From Bradyrhizobium diazoefficiens (lineage in GTDB: Bacteria; Pseudomonadota; Alphaproteobacteria; Rhizobiales; Xanthobacteraceae), in NCBI RefSeq assembly GCF_016616425.1, contig NZ_CP067101.1:7002501-7066500 (forward strand): a stretch of 64,000 nt of DNA, read 5' to 3'. The position numbers were made by a program, and so were the translations under genes. Each line of letters starts with the position of its first letter. Positions within the stretch are counted from its first letter, which is position 1. This document shows, piece by piece, positions 1 to 12,708 of this stretch. The notes beneath the pieces are model-generated. The model worked only from the letters and a program-made list of their open reading frames with translations. It was not told where the DNA came from and ran no database searches.

Positions 1-663
1 CCCAGAACGTATCTTGGGCTCCATCTGTTTGTAGGTGTCCGGTTTCAGGTCTATTTCACTCCCCTCGTCGGGGTGCTTTTCACCTTTCCCTCACGGTACT
101 GGTTCACTATCGGTCGCTGAGGAGTACTTAGGCTTGGAGGGTGGTCCCCCCGCGTTCAGACAGGATTGCACGTGTCCCGCCTTACTCGTGGATACATCAT
201 CGCATTACTCGTACGGGGCTATCACCCTCTGAGGCCCAGCTTTCCTGACTGGTTCCGATTGTCTTTGATGTATCACTGGCCTGGTCCGCGTTCGCTCGCC
301 ACTACTAACGGAGTCTCTGTTGATGTCCTTTCCTCCAGGTACTTAGATGTTTCAGTTCCCTGGGTTTGCTTGAAACCTCCTATGTATTCAGAAGTCTCAT
401 ACCTTCTCTTGATAACCGGAAATCCAAAACCTCTTCGATCGAAATCTAAAGGCCTAGGCATCTTCCATTATCTGGTCGAACCCCACACCGATGTCTTTCG
501 ACAAAGGTCTTGGAGTTCCGGCTATCGAAGGTGGGTTTCCCCATTCGGAAATCCGCGGATCAAAGCTTCTTCGCAGCTCCCCACGGCTTATCGCAGCGTA
601 GCACGTCCTTCATCGCCTCTCAGCGCCAAGGCATCCACCGAACACCCTTAAGGCACTTGATTG
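1..663 (-). rRNA. rrl: 23S ribosomal RNA, 5' portion (partial)
   Basis: The reverse complement reads as the first several hundred bases of bacterial 23S rRNA. It has the GGTGGATGCC block close to the 5' end, the GATTTCCGAATGGGGAAACCCA block, and the GGAACTGAAACATCTAAGTA block. The gene runs off the left edge of the window. Compared with E. coli, helix 9 is enlarged by about 110 bases (see the separate entry). The 5' end is placed by alignment from memory and may be off by a few bases. Confidence 0.96.
401..532 (-). other. 23S helix-9 intervening sequence
   Basis: Between the two conserved 23S blocks lie about 165 bases where E. coli has about 53. The two ends pair: 401-434 (ending in ATAACCGGAAATCCAAAACC on the plus strand) is complementary, with few mismatches, to 507-532 (GGTCTTGGAGTTCCGGCTAT). 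This makes a long stem with an internal arm. Many Rhizobiales carry an RNase III-excised insert at this helix, which leaves a short 5.8S-like fragment and a larger 23S piece. Excision here is inferred. Confidence 0.8.
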
Positions 664-1064
664 CTCTCATTATCAATGTCCACACACTCGGCAGAATGTT
701 GCCTGTAAGAACTGCCTTGCGGCACGCGCCCTCGACGAACGCTATTCTCACAGCCGGACATTGACTAGAAAGACCAGCTTGCTTCGTAAGATCGTTCCGA
801 TAGCGAGGCGGTCAAGCTTCGCTAAAAGGATCATTTACAACTCGCATCGTCTTTCAAGTTTGACCTTGAAGGGCGAAGCAAGCGCCGAAATGATCCGGAG
901 ATAATGAAGTATCGCGCAACAATTGCTTGCTGCCCGATCCAACTCGGATCGATCTCCTCTTTACGATGTCAGAAATCACGCAACCTCACTGTCCATCCGG
1001 ACTAGTGGTTGCGAAGTGATGTTTCGCGGACGACGGTCATCATGCCGTTGGCGATCAAGCCATC
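664..1064 (-). other. 16S-23S spacer, tRNA-Ala to 23S part
   Basis: About 400 bases of internal transcribed spacer between tRNA-Ala and the 23S gene. No protein gene is credible here. The part next to the 23S should pair with sequence beyond the 23S 3' end to form the processing stem, but that partner lies outside the window. Confidence 0.7.
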
Positions 1065-1140
1065 TGGTGGAGCCAGACGGGATCGAACCGACGACCTCAT
1101 GCTTGCAAAGCACGCGCTCTCCCAGCTGAGCTATGGCCCC
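1065..1140 (-). tRNA. tRNA-Ala (anticodon TGC)
   Basis: The reverse complement starts GGGGCCATAGCTCAGCTGGG, has the anticodon loop CTTTGCAAG, the T-arm GGTTCGATCC and an encoded 3' CCA. It is 76 nt and folds as a standard cloverleaf. It lies in the rRNA spacer between tRNA-Ile and 23S, the usual place for this tRNA in alphaproteobacteria. Confidence 0.97.
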
Positions 1141-1249
1141 GTAACCAGAAGACGAATGCTCGTTTGATTAGCCCGCCTTCGCCACGGCTACGGCGCGGCA
1201 GCCTTCAACTCGAAGGGCTTGCCTAGCCGAAGCAGCGAAGCGCGAAGGC

Positions 1250-1326
1250 TGGTGGGCCTGGGAAGACTTGAACTTCCGACCTCACGCTTATCAAGCGCGC
1301 GCTCTAACCAACTGAGCTACAAGCCC
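1250..1326 (-). tRNA. tRNA-Ile (anticodon GAT)
   Basis: The reverse complement starts GGGCTTGTAGCTCAGTTGGT, carries the anticodon loop CTTGATAAG, a T-arm with GTTCAAGTC and an encoded CCA end. It is 77 nt. It is the first tRNA after 16S in the rRNA operon and is co-transcribed with it. Confidence 0.97.
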
Positions 1327-1508
1327 CTAACGCTTATCCTGTTAAGGACCAGGGATCCTGCAAGCCTGCAGCCCCAGCGCGTGTTCGTCCGCGAAGAAAG
1401 AGAAACGAAGACGGCGAAATCCCGCCAATGCAGCTCAACGATCTGGCGATCTGTTGGCCGCTGATGTTTCTAAAACGATCCGATAGATAGCAAGCTACCT
1501 GAAGGATC

Positions 1509-3004
<1,496 letters not shown>

Positions 3005-3426
3005 GGACTTGAACTTTGAACCGGCTGATCACAACGTTTGACGAGGTCCCACCATTTTTCATCGACCGAAATCGACGAGCTGCCTGCGATTCACATCGCT
3101 GGCAACGATGGTGTAACCTTTAAAACGTGTACCGCCGAAGTCTTTCGTCCGGTCTCGATCAGAAAAGCCGAGGCTTTTCAGAAGCGAGACCCGCAAGGAC
3201 TCCGCCGTCCACGTTTCTCTTTCTTCATCTTCACTTGTCAAACAGCCCGAGACCCTGGAGGCCTCAACCTTCCCCGAGGGGAAGGGTTCCGACACCCTTA
3301 CCGACGATGAATGAACTCCAACCGACTTGTGTCGGCTGTTGTGTCACTCAACAAGGTGAGGAGCATCAGTGGCGCGTTCGCTCGCCTTGGTCAGTGACCC
3401 GGCGGCGCCGCGCTCAGTGGTTGGGG
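3005..3426 (-). other. rRNA leader with boxA-like element
   Basis: This transcribed leader lies between the rrn promoter and the 16S 5' end. Around 3233-3247 the minus strand reads GGCTGTTTGACAAGT, which resembles boxA antitermination sites that recruit Nus factors. Several open frames cross the leader, but none has a ribosome-binding site or a recognisable product. The boxA assignment rests on similarity to the general motif only. Confidence 0.55.
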
Positions 3427-3455
3427 TTATAGTCCCCACCGATCGGGATTGTCAA
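3427..3455 (-). promoter_or_regulatory. rrn operon promoter
   Basis: On the minus strand there is TTGACA (3450-3455), a 17-base spacer, then CTATAA (3427-3432). This is a near-ideal housekeeping-sigma promoter about 420 bases upstream of 16S, correctly oriented for the rRNA operon. Confidence 0.8.
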
Positions 3456-3995
3456 CGCCCATCGTCAACAAATCGTCGCACAGTGGATCGTCGGGAAAAA
3501 TCACACGTTTCCAGTTGGTTAGAGAGGTCGAAGACAGCCGGGCCGGCGCTGCTTGGAGAAAAAGCTCAAAAAAAGTTCGGGCTTCTGGAGGCTGCGGAAG
3601 CACGCCGGAGGCGGCTTGCTGCGTCCTCCAGCGAGGACCCGGCCACGCGGCCGTTCAGGAAACTTTTTCCATGACAGGCGCCGTACTTGAGCCACAATCC
3701 CGCGGCGTTCTGGTATCAGACGAGCTTGAATCGCCGGATGCCAGTGGGGGCTGCCGGCGGTTTTCATGGGGTCAGAGGAAGGCCATCTTGCAGATGACGC
3801 GGCCTTCCCCGGACCTTCGAGAGACATCGAGAGAGCTTTACCCGTCCAGTTGTTCGTAAATTCGGCCGGCCCCGTCGCGGGCCTTCTGGGCGCGGACGTC
3901 TGTGCGGCTTGCCTTTTTCCGGCGATCCCCCTTCAAGAGGGCGACCAGGACAAGGTTCGAAACGGGCTTCTTGGGTCGTTGATTGGGGGACTTGA
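3456..3995. other. Intergenic region upstream of rrn and the M23 gene
   Basis: About 540 bases between the rRNA promoter and the divergent M23 peptidase gene. Short open frames exist on both strands, but their translations are low-quality Arg/Pro/Ser-rich sequence with no family resemblance. Only the purine-rich GGGGGA just before the GTG at 3996 can be assigned, as the ribosome-binding site of the next gene. Confidence 0.5.
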
Positions 3996-6059
3996 GTGAA
4001 CCACAGGACGTCACGCGGCGCTTATGGGCGTGAGACCGGGATCATCGATCTCGGCCACGAGCCGCCGCTGTCCGTCGATGGTTCTGAGGCCGCCGTGATC
4101 GACCGCCGCCGCGTCTCGGTGCAATGGTTCAGCGGGACAATCCTGACCGGACTCTGCGGCGCAGCCCTGATCGGCGGCGCCGTTTTCGCATCGCTCGACG
4201 GCGAGATGACCTTCGCCAAGGTGCCGGAGCGGGTCGAGGGCGCGCTGCGCGGTGCATTCGGCGCCGCCGATCGCGCCGCCACGCTGCACAAGAGCGACCG
4301 CCTGCCGCCGCCGAGCGAATCCACGGCGTCCCGCAATATCGTGCGCGTCTCCACGGTCGCCCGCGTCGGCAACCGCGACGTGATGCGGGTGCGTCCCTTC
4401 GTCCGGATCGCCGGCAATCTGTCGATGACGACGAGCGATCTGTCGGCGAAAATCCCGCCGTTCAACGCCCAGCGCCTGCTCACCGATGTCGGCTCCGATC
4501 CGAAGACGGCAGCGGAAGACCCGAACAATCCGGAAGCCGTCGAGCCCGACGCGGAAGTCTCCTTCGTCACCAAAGACCTGTCGCCGGTGCTGCCGAAAGC
4601 CAAGATTTCCGCGGTGGTGGCACTCGACGACATCCTGATGCGGGTGCGCGACGCCGCCAATTGGCGCGGCAATGGCGGGGTGCGCTACGCCTCGCTCGCC
4701 AACGCCGCCGCCGACATTTCCGGCACGACCGGCCCCTCCGAGATCCGAAGCGCCTACGCCGCCGAAGCCTCGCCGTCCGATCCCTATGCCGGCTTCGAGA
4801 CGCGCGTGGTGCCGGAGAACGTCACGCTGCTGCCCAAGACCAAGGAGCAGATCACCGGCGGCAATCCCAACGGCGAACGCGTCCACCTGGTCAGGAAGGG
4901 CGACAGCGTCGCCTCGGTGCTGCGCGATCTCGGCGCGAACGCCGACGAGATCAAGGCGATCACCGCGACGCTCGGGCCCCGCGGCCGCGACGGCGGCCTC
5001 AAGGAGGGCGAGAAGCTCCGCATCCTGATGGCGCCCGCGAGCCCCGGCGCCCGCCTCCAGCCCTACCGCGTCATTGTCGCCAACGAGACCGTGGTCGAGG
5101 CGGTCGCGGCGCTGTCCGATCTCGGCAAATACGTCGCGGTCGACGTCTCCAGCATGAACACCGTCGCGGACGCTACGGCCAACGCCAACAGCGACGACGA
5201 TGAGGAGGATGACGGCTCCGGCGTCCGGCTCTACGAGAGCATCTACGAGACCGCGATGCGCAACAAGGTGCCGATGCCGGTCATCGACGACATGATCAAG
5301 ATCTATTCCTACGACGTCGATTTCCAGCGCAAGGTGCAGCCCGGCGATTCCTTCGACGTGTTCTACGCCGGCGAGGACGAGGGCGTGACGTCGAGCGAAA
5401 AGAACGAGGTGCTGTTCGCCTCGCTCACGGTCGGCGGCGAGACCAAGAAATACTACCGCTACCAGAGCCCCGACGACGGCGTCGTCGACTACTATGACGA
5501 GACCGGCAAGAGCGCGAAGAAGTTCCTGGTCAGGAAACCGGTCAACAACGCCATCATGCGCTCCGGCTTCGGCGGCCGCCGCCACCCGATCCTGGGCTTT
5601 GTGAAGATGCATACCGGCGTCGACTGGGCCACCGCCTACGGCACGCCGATCTTCGCCTCCGGCAACGGCGTGATCGAGAAGGTCGGCCCCGAGGGCGGCT
5701 ACGGCAAGTACATCCGCATCAAGCACGCCAACGGCTACGAGACCGCCTATGGCCACATGTCGGCCTTCGCCAAGGGCATGGAAGTCGGCAAGAAGGTGCG
5801 GCAGGGCCAGGTGATCGGCTTCGTCGGCTCGAGCGGCATGTCGACCGGCCCGCACGTCCATTACGAGATCCTGGTCAACGGCCGCTTCGTCGATCCGATG
5901 CGCGTGAAGCTGCCGCGTGGCCGTTCGCTCGAGGGCCCGTTGCTCGCAAGCTTCGAGAAGGAGCGCGACCGGCTCGAGGGCATGATGAGCGGCCGGAGCG
6001 GCGCCATCGCCCGCATGTCGGATGCAACCGGTGGGCCGTTGCAGGTCACCAACCGGTAA
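3996..6059 (+). CDS. M23 family metallopeptidase, membrane-anchored peptidoglycan hydrolase
   Basis: Predicted peptidoglycan endopeptidase or division/morphogenesis factor of 687 aa, starting at GTG preceded by GGGGGA. A cytoplasmic N-terminus of about 44 residues is followed by one membrane segment (about 45-67) and a long periplasmic region. A LysM/OapA-like segment starts near residue 295 (VHLVRKGDSVASVL). The C-terminal M23 domain starts near 525 (GGRRHPILG) and keeps the zinc ligands in HTGVD (about 538) and GPHVHYE (about 618). An active LytM-type enzyme is therefore expected, unlike degenerate EnvC/NlpD types. It stands alone between the rRNA operon and the SPW gene. The substrate bond is unknown. 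Confidence 0.9.
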   Translation: MNHRTSRGAYGRETGIIDLGHEPPLSVDGSEAAVIDRRRVSVQWFSGTILTGLCGAALIGGAVFASLDGEMTFAKVPERVEGALRGAFGAADRAATLHKSDRLPPPSESTASRNIVRVSTVARVGNRDVMRVRPFVRIAGNLSMTTSDLSAKIPPFNAQRLLTDVGSDPKTAAEDPNNPEAVEPDAEVSFVTKDLSPVLPKAKISAVVALDDILMRVRDAANWRGNGGVRYASLANAAADISGTTGPSEIRSAYAAEASPSDPYAGFETRVVPENVTLLPKTKEQITGGNPNGERVHLVRKGDSVASVLRDLGANADEIKAITATLGPRGRDGGLKEGEKLRILMAPASPGARLQPYRVIVANETVVEAVAALSDLGKYVAVDVSSMNTVADATANANSDDDEEDDGSGVRLYESIYETAMRNKVPMPVIDDMIKIYSYDVDFQRKVQPGDSFDVFYAGEDEGVTSSEKNEVLFASLTVGGETKKYYRYQSPDDGVVDYYDETGKSAKKFLVRKPVNNAIMRSGFGGRRHPILGFVKMHTGVDWATAYGTPIFASGNGVIEKVGPEGGYGKYIRIKHANGYETAYGHMSAFAKGMEVGKKVRQGQVIGFVGSSGMSTGPHVHYEILVNGRFVDPMRVKLPRGRSLEGPLLASFEKERDRLEGMMSGRSGAIARMSDATGGPLQVTNR

Positions 6060-6193
6060 ATCGGTCGGGCCGACCCCGTGGCTCGGCCGGGCGCCCTCCC
6101 CCTTTCATTCAATTTCGGTGGAACCGCGGGGAACACGCTGGGGAGTGGCCCAGTTGTTTTTGGATGAGGGGGCGGAGTTCAAGGAGGAATGTC

Positions 6194-6556
6194 ATGGACA
6201 ACTGGACGAGCGCAAAATGGTGCGACGTCGCGAACCTGATCCTCGGCGCATTCCTGTTCTTCTCGCCCTGGATTTTCGGTTTCGATGCCGGACCGGCCTC
6301 TCAGAACGCGTATGTCGCGGGCATCGTGATTGCGATCCTGGCCATCGCAGCGCTCGCAGCCTTCGCGGTGTGGGAGGAGTGGCTCAACCTGATCGTCGGC
6401 CTGTGGACTCTCGTTGCGCCTTGGGTGCTCGGGTTCCAGGGCGCCAAGACGGCAATGACCGTTCACGTCGCGGTCGGCATTCTGGTCGCCGTGCTTGCTG
6501 CAGTCGAGATCTGGATCATGTCCCAGAACCCGCCGCGGCTGACGACGAGCCGATAA
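6194..6556 (+). CDS. SPW repeat membrane protein
   Basis: Small integral membrane protein of 120 aa with two copies of the SPW motif (FFSPWIFGF near residue 22 and LVAPWVLGF near 74). Each copy sits in a pair of hydrophobic helices, so four membrane segments are expected. The ATG at 6194 is chosen because AAGGAGGAA lies just upstream; an in-frame ATG at 6164 would precede that site. The family is common in Rhizobiales and its function is not established. Confidence 0.85.
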   Translation: MDNWTSAKWCDVANLILGAFLFFSPWIFGFDAGPASQNAYVAGIVIAILAIAALAAFAVWEEWLNLIVGLWTLVAPWVLGFQGAKTAMTVHVAVGILVAVLAAVEIWIMSQNPPRLTTSR

Positions 6557-6561
6557 CGATC

Positions 6562-6599
6562 AACGTCCCACCCGCACCACTCCGTGGGCGCGTGGGACG
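6562..6599 (+). terminator. Inverted repeat after the SPW gene
   Basis: ACGTCCCAC (6562-6570) is exactly complementary to GTGGGACGT (6591-6599), with a 20-base loop, six bases after the SPW stop codon. There is no T-run, so it could be a weak or Rho-assisted terminator or an mRNA 3' stabiliser. The rest of the gap to 6844 shows nothing else. Confidence 0.5.
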
Positions 6600-6844
6600 T
6601 CAGCTCGACCACGATCCGCGCGCTGGCGTTAGGGAATCACCGACGCCCGCGCGACGGCCCTCGTTAAGCCCGGGCGGAGCTGCAGTGAGCAGCAGGTAAG
6701 CCGGCAATCAGCCGAACATTATCAGAGACGCGATGGCATGAGAGGCCGTAGGGCCGCACCGCCTTGCCGCACTACAACGTCAAGTTTCGTTTGCCAAAGC
6801 GGCGTGACGTGCGAATATTCTCCAGAAAATGGGGAGGTCACGCC

Positions 6845-8464
6845 ATGAAAACCAGGCTCGCCTGCGCAGCCATCGCCGCTGCGCTTTTCGCCGCCACGAG
6901 TGCATCGGCCGAGAGCTGGGAGGTCACGAAGCTCGTCCCCGGCTCGGCATTCCATGGCGTACACGGGCTCGGCATCGACAAGGCCGGCCATCTGTTCGCC
7001 GGCAGCGTCGCGGGCGCGGCGCTCTACCAGGTGGACATCGCGTCCGGTACCGCCAAGGTTGCAATCCCTTCTCCCGTGGGCATGGCCGACGACATCGCGT
7101 TTGCGCCCGACGGCACCATGGCCTGGACCGGATTCCTGACCGGCGATCTCTATGCGCGCAAGGGCGACGGCCCGATTAAGAAGCTCGCTGGCGGCCTTCC
7201 CGGCATCAACTCGCTCGCCTTCCGCAAGGACGGCAGGCTCTACGCCACCACCGTCTTCCTCGGCGACACGCTCTATGAGATCGACATCGAGGGCGTCAAA
7301 CCGCCGCGCCAGATCATGGAGAAGATGGGCGGCCTCAACGGCTTCGAGTTCGGTCCCGACGACAAGCTCTACGGTCCGCTCTGGTTCAAGGGTCAGGTCG
7401 CGAAAGTCGACGTCGACAAGGCCGAGCTGACCGTCGTCGCCGACGGCTTCAAGGTCCCGGCCGCGGTGAACTTCGATTCCAAGGGCAATCTCTTTGTGGT
7501 CGACACCGCGCTCGGGCAGCTCGTCCGGGTCGATCCCAAATCAGGCAGCAAGACCGTTGTCGCGCAATTGAAGCCGTCACTGGATAACCTCGCGATCGAC
7601 GACAAGGATCGCATCTACGTCTCCAACATGGCCGACAACGGCATTCAGGAGGTCGATCCGGCGACCGGCCAGGCCAAGCAGATCATCATCGGCAAGCTCG
7701 CCTTGCCCGGAGGTATCGCCGTCACCTCAGAGAACGGCAAGGATACGATCCACGTCGCCGACGTGTTCGCCTATCGCACCGTGGACGGCGCGACCGGCGA
7801 GGTCACCGAGAAGGCGCGCATGCACGCCGCAGGCATCACCCTCGAATATCCGATGAGCGCGACGGCAACGGGCAACGACGTGATCCTGTCGAGCTGGTTC
7901 ACCGGCACCGTGCAGGTGATCGACGCCAAGACCGGCGCAACGCGCGACATCCTGCACGGCTTCAAGGCGCCGCACGACGCGATCGTTCTCGCCGACGGCA
8001 GCATCCTGGTGGCCGAGCTCGGTACCAAGTCGCTGGTCAAGGTGAGCGGCGAGCACGGCAAGGACCGCAGCACGCTGATCGGCGACCTCGAGGGCCCGGT
8101 CGGGCTCGTTCGCGGGAAGACTGACGAGGTCTACGTCACCGAGGCCCTTGCGGGCGCCGTGTCCCGGATCGACAGCAACGGCGAGAAGACTGTCCTCGCC
8201 AAGGAGCTGAAAATGCCCGAAGGCATCGCGCGCGGCAGCGATGGCCAACTGGTCGTGGCGGAAGTCGGCGCCAAGCGGCTGATCAAGATCGCGCCTGACA
8301 GCGGTAAAATCACCGAGATCGCGGCCAATCTTCCGATCGGTCTGCCGGCTGTGACCGGCGGCTTGCCGACCAACATTCCGACGGGCGTCGCGATCGGCGG
8401 AACGGGTACGGTCTACTTCAGCTCGGACATTGAGAATGCGATCTACAAGGTGGTGAAGAAGTAG
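6845..8464 (+). CDS. Secreted SMP-30/NHL-type beta-propeller protein
   Basis: 539 aa with a clear Sec signal peptide (about residues 1-23, ending ATSASAES). The ATG at 6845 follows GGGAGG; a longer frame to 6764 has no good ribosome site. The mature protein is a run of about 40-residue propeller repeats (GHLFAGSV, DRIYVSNMADNGIQEVDP, GSILVAELG, GQLVVAEVGAKRLIKI) resembling gluconolactonase/SMP-30 or NHL propellers. There are enough repeats for two propellers. It is probably a periplasmic lactonase-like or binding protein; the substrate cannot be told. It stands alone. Confidence 0.75.
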   Translation: MKTRLACAAIAAALFAATSASAESWEVTKLVPGSAFHGVHGLGIDKAGHLFAGSVAGAALYQVDIASGTAKVAIPSPVGMADDIAFAPDGTMAWTGFLTGDLYARKGDGPIKKLAGGLPGINSLAFRKDGRLYATTVFLGDTLYEIDIEGVKPPRQIMEKMGGLNGFEFGPDDKLYGPLWFKGQVAKVDVDKAELTVVADGFKVPAAVNFDSKGNLFVVDTALGQLVRVDPKSGSKTVVAQLKPSLDNLAIDDKDRIYVSNMADNGIQEVDPATGQAKQIIIGKLALPGGIAVTSENGKDTIHVADVFAYRTVDGATGEVTEKARMHAAGITLEYPMSATATGNDVILSSWFTGTVQVIDAKTGATRDILHGFKAPHDAIVLADGSILVAELGTKSLVKVSGEHGKDRSTLIGDLEGPVGLVRGKTDEVYVTEALAGAVSRIDSNGEKTVLAKELKMPEGIARGSDGQLVVAEVGAKRLIKIAPDSGKITEIAANLPIGLPAVTGGLPTNIPTGVAIGGTGTVYFSSDIENAIYKVVKK

Positions 8465-8551
8465 CATCCGCCGGACCAGCACTGACCGCGGAACCCGCAC
8501 GCAGGTTTCCGGTTAGACGCCGAGGGAAGCCGACCAGCAGGAGGATCGCCC

Positions 8552-8818
8552 ATGACGCGCCTCTCACGCGATGATGTCGTCAAGGCCGTGGACCGGGCCG
8601 ACGACGTCACGATTGCCCAGATCATCGGAACCGGCGCGACCGCCGAGGAACTCGCCGAAGCCCAGGCTTGGCTCGCCAATGACGAGCCGATGATCAACGA
8701 CTTGCGGCCGCTGGCACAGGGACGGGTGCGCGAGTTGGTGGACATATTGTCCGAGCTTGAAGAGGACGACGAAGAAGCTGGACCTGCCGAGCCCGGCTCC
8801 GCCTCTGCCCGCGGTTAG
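8552..8818 (+). CDS. Small acidic hypothetical protein
   Basis: 88 aa, preceded by CAGGAGGA seven bases before the ATG. It appears mostly alpha-helical, with a central segment (AEELAEAQAWLANDEPMIND) and a very acidic C-terminus (SELEEDDEEAG). There is no signal peptide or membrane helix. It resembles short proteins often seen in Bradyrhizobium, but no domain is recognised. A strong terminator follows. Confidence 0.7.
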   Translation: MTRLSRDDVVKAVDRADDVTIAQIIGTGATAEELAEAQAWLANDEPMINDLRPLAQGRVRELVDILSELEEDDEEAGPAEPGSASARG

Positions 8819-8848
8819 TCTAACTGACGAACCAGCCGACAAAGCAAA

Positions 8849-8880
8849 CCGCCCCGGAGAGGTTGATCTCTCCGGGGCGG
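8849..8880. terminator. Bidirectional terminator between the 88-aa gene and clpB
   Basis: CCGCCCCGGAGAG and CTCTCCGGGGCGG form a perfect 13-bp stem with a 6-base loop between two convergent genes. TTAT follows on the plus strand. It probably serves both transcripts. Confidence 0.8.
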
Positions 8881-8910
8881 TTATCGTTCTCCCACGGCAA
8901 ACGCCCGCGT

Positions 8911-11550
<2,640 letters not shown>

Positions 11551-11790
11551 CTTTTCTGTCCCTCGGCCTGCCCTTGGGGCCCGCGGAGGCACCCCAATAC
11601 GGCATCTTCATTGGGTTTTCGCTGATCGCATTGAGGTCTCTCAAGCAGCAACGACCGTCTCTTGCCGGCGTTGCCGCCGGCCTGTGACAGATGTGGGAAG
11701 CGGGCTGCGGATGCGAAAGAGGCCGCTTCACAATTTCGTGCGCGCATGAGGCGGCTTGGCGGTGGCGGACCGAATCCCTTAAGTAGCGGC

Positions 11791-12576
11791 ATGACAGCCA
11801 GCCAGACTGCCGAGATAAACGGCCTCTACCGCTACCCGATCAAGGGCCTCACTCCGGAGCGCCTGTCGCGCGCCCGCTTGCGGGCCGGCCAGACCCTCCC
11901 GGCCGACCGCCGCTACGCCATCGAGAACGGCCCGAGCGGGTTCGACCCCGAGGCGCCGGAATGGAAGCCGAAAATCCAGTTCCTGATGCTGGCGCGCAAC
12001 GAGCGGCTGGCCGAGCTCGACAGCCGTTTCGACGACGCGACCAATGTCTTGACCATCCGCAAGAACGGCCAGACCGTCGCCAGCGGCGACCTGGAGACTG
12101 CCGCCGGACGCGCCGCCATCGAACGCTACTTCGCGGAGAATTTTCAGCCGGAGCTTACCGGGCCGCCGAAGCTGCTGTCGGGCCGCGACCACAGCTTTTC
12201 CGATGTCGCCCGCAAGGTGGTCTCGATCATCAATCTCGGCAGCCTGCGCGCACTCGAGAGTATGCTTGGCGCCACCGTCCACCCGCTGCGCTTCCGCGCC
12301 AATCTCTATGTCCAAGGTTGGCCGGCCTGGTCCGAGCTCGACCTCGTCGACCAGACGCTCGCGATCGGCCAGGCGCGGTTGAAGGTGGTCAAGCGCATCA
12401 AGCGCTGCCCAGCCACCAACGTCGACCCCGTGACCGCCAAGCGCGACCTCGACATCCCGCCGACGCTCTCGCGCCATCTCGGCCACATGGACTGCGGCAT
12501 CTATGCCGAGGTCATCGCCGACGGCGAGATCGGTGTGGGCGATCAGGTGGCGGTGGAAGAGCCGAAGCTGGTGTGA
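11791..12576 (+). CDS. MOSC domain-containing protein
   Basis: 261 aa. The N-terminal beta-barrel (INGLYRYPIKGL, about residues 8-20, typical MOSC-N) is followed by a MOSC domain with the conserved cysteine in KRCPATNVDP near residue 204. MOSC proteins handle sulfur or molybdenum-cofactor chemistry, for example reduction of N-hydroxylated compounds in mARC/YcbX relatives. The start was chosen as the ATG immediately before the conserved N-terminus; longer in-frame starts add non-conserved sequence. It stands alone, divergent from clpB. Confidence 0.88.
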   Translation: MTASQTAEINGLYRYPIKGLTPERLSRARLRAGQTLPADRRYAIENGPSGFDPEAPEWKPKIQFLMLARNERLAELDSRFDDATNVLTIRKNGQTVASGDLETAAGRAAIERYFAENFQPELTGPPKLLSGRDHSFSDVARKVVSIINLGSLRALESMLGATVHPLRFRANLYVQGWPAWSELDLVDQTLAIGQARLKVVKRIKRCPATNVDPVTAKRDLDIPPTLSRHLGHMDCGIYAEVIADGEIGVGDQVAVEEPKLV

Positions 12577-12653
12577 GCTCGCACCGCTGCCATAGGGAAG
12601 GCAAAGTGAATAGCGTGCCCACTATTCTTGCTTTTGAATGTTTACGTACCGCT

Positions 12654-12692
12654 GGTGGGCACGGCGCAAGAGCGCCTTTGCCCACCCTACGG
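12654..12692. repeat. Intergenic palindrome (GTGGGCA...TGCCCAC type)
   Basis: GGTGGGCACGGCGC and GCGCCTTTGCCCACC form a near-perfect stem with a 4-base loop, followed by CTACGG. A related partial copy (GCGTGCCCACTATT) lies at about 12614-12627. From memory this is a dispersed Bradyrhizobium-type palindrome. It lies between two convergent genes and may also end transcription. Confidence 0.65.
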
Positions 12693-12708
12693 CACCGTCG
12701 CTCCGTCG

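Noticed and set aside
4011..5861. A 616-codon open frame antisense to the M23 peptidase gene
   Set aside because: It is a shadow caused by high GC at third positions. The translation is rich in His, Asp and Ala without any family motif, while the plus strand encodes a clear M23 enzyme.
11551..11790. Possible heat-shock (RpoH) promoter before clpB
   Set aside because: CTTGAG is present, but no matching second element lies at the right distance.
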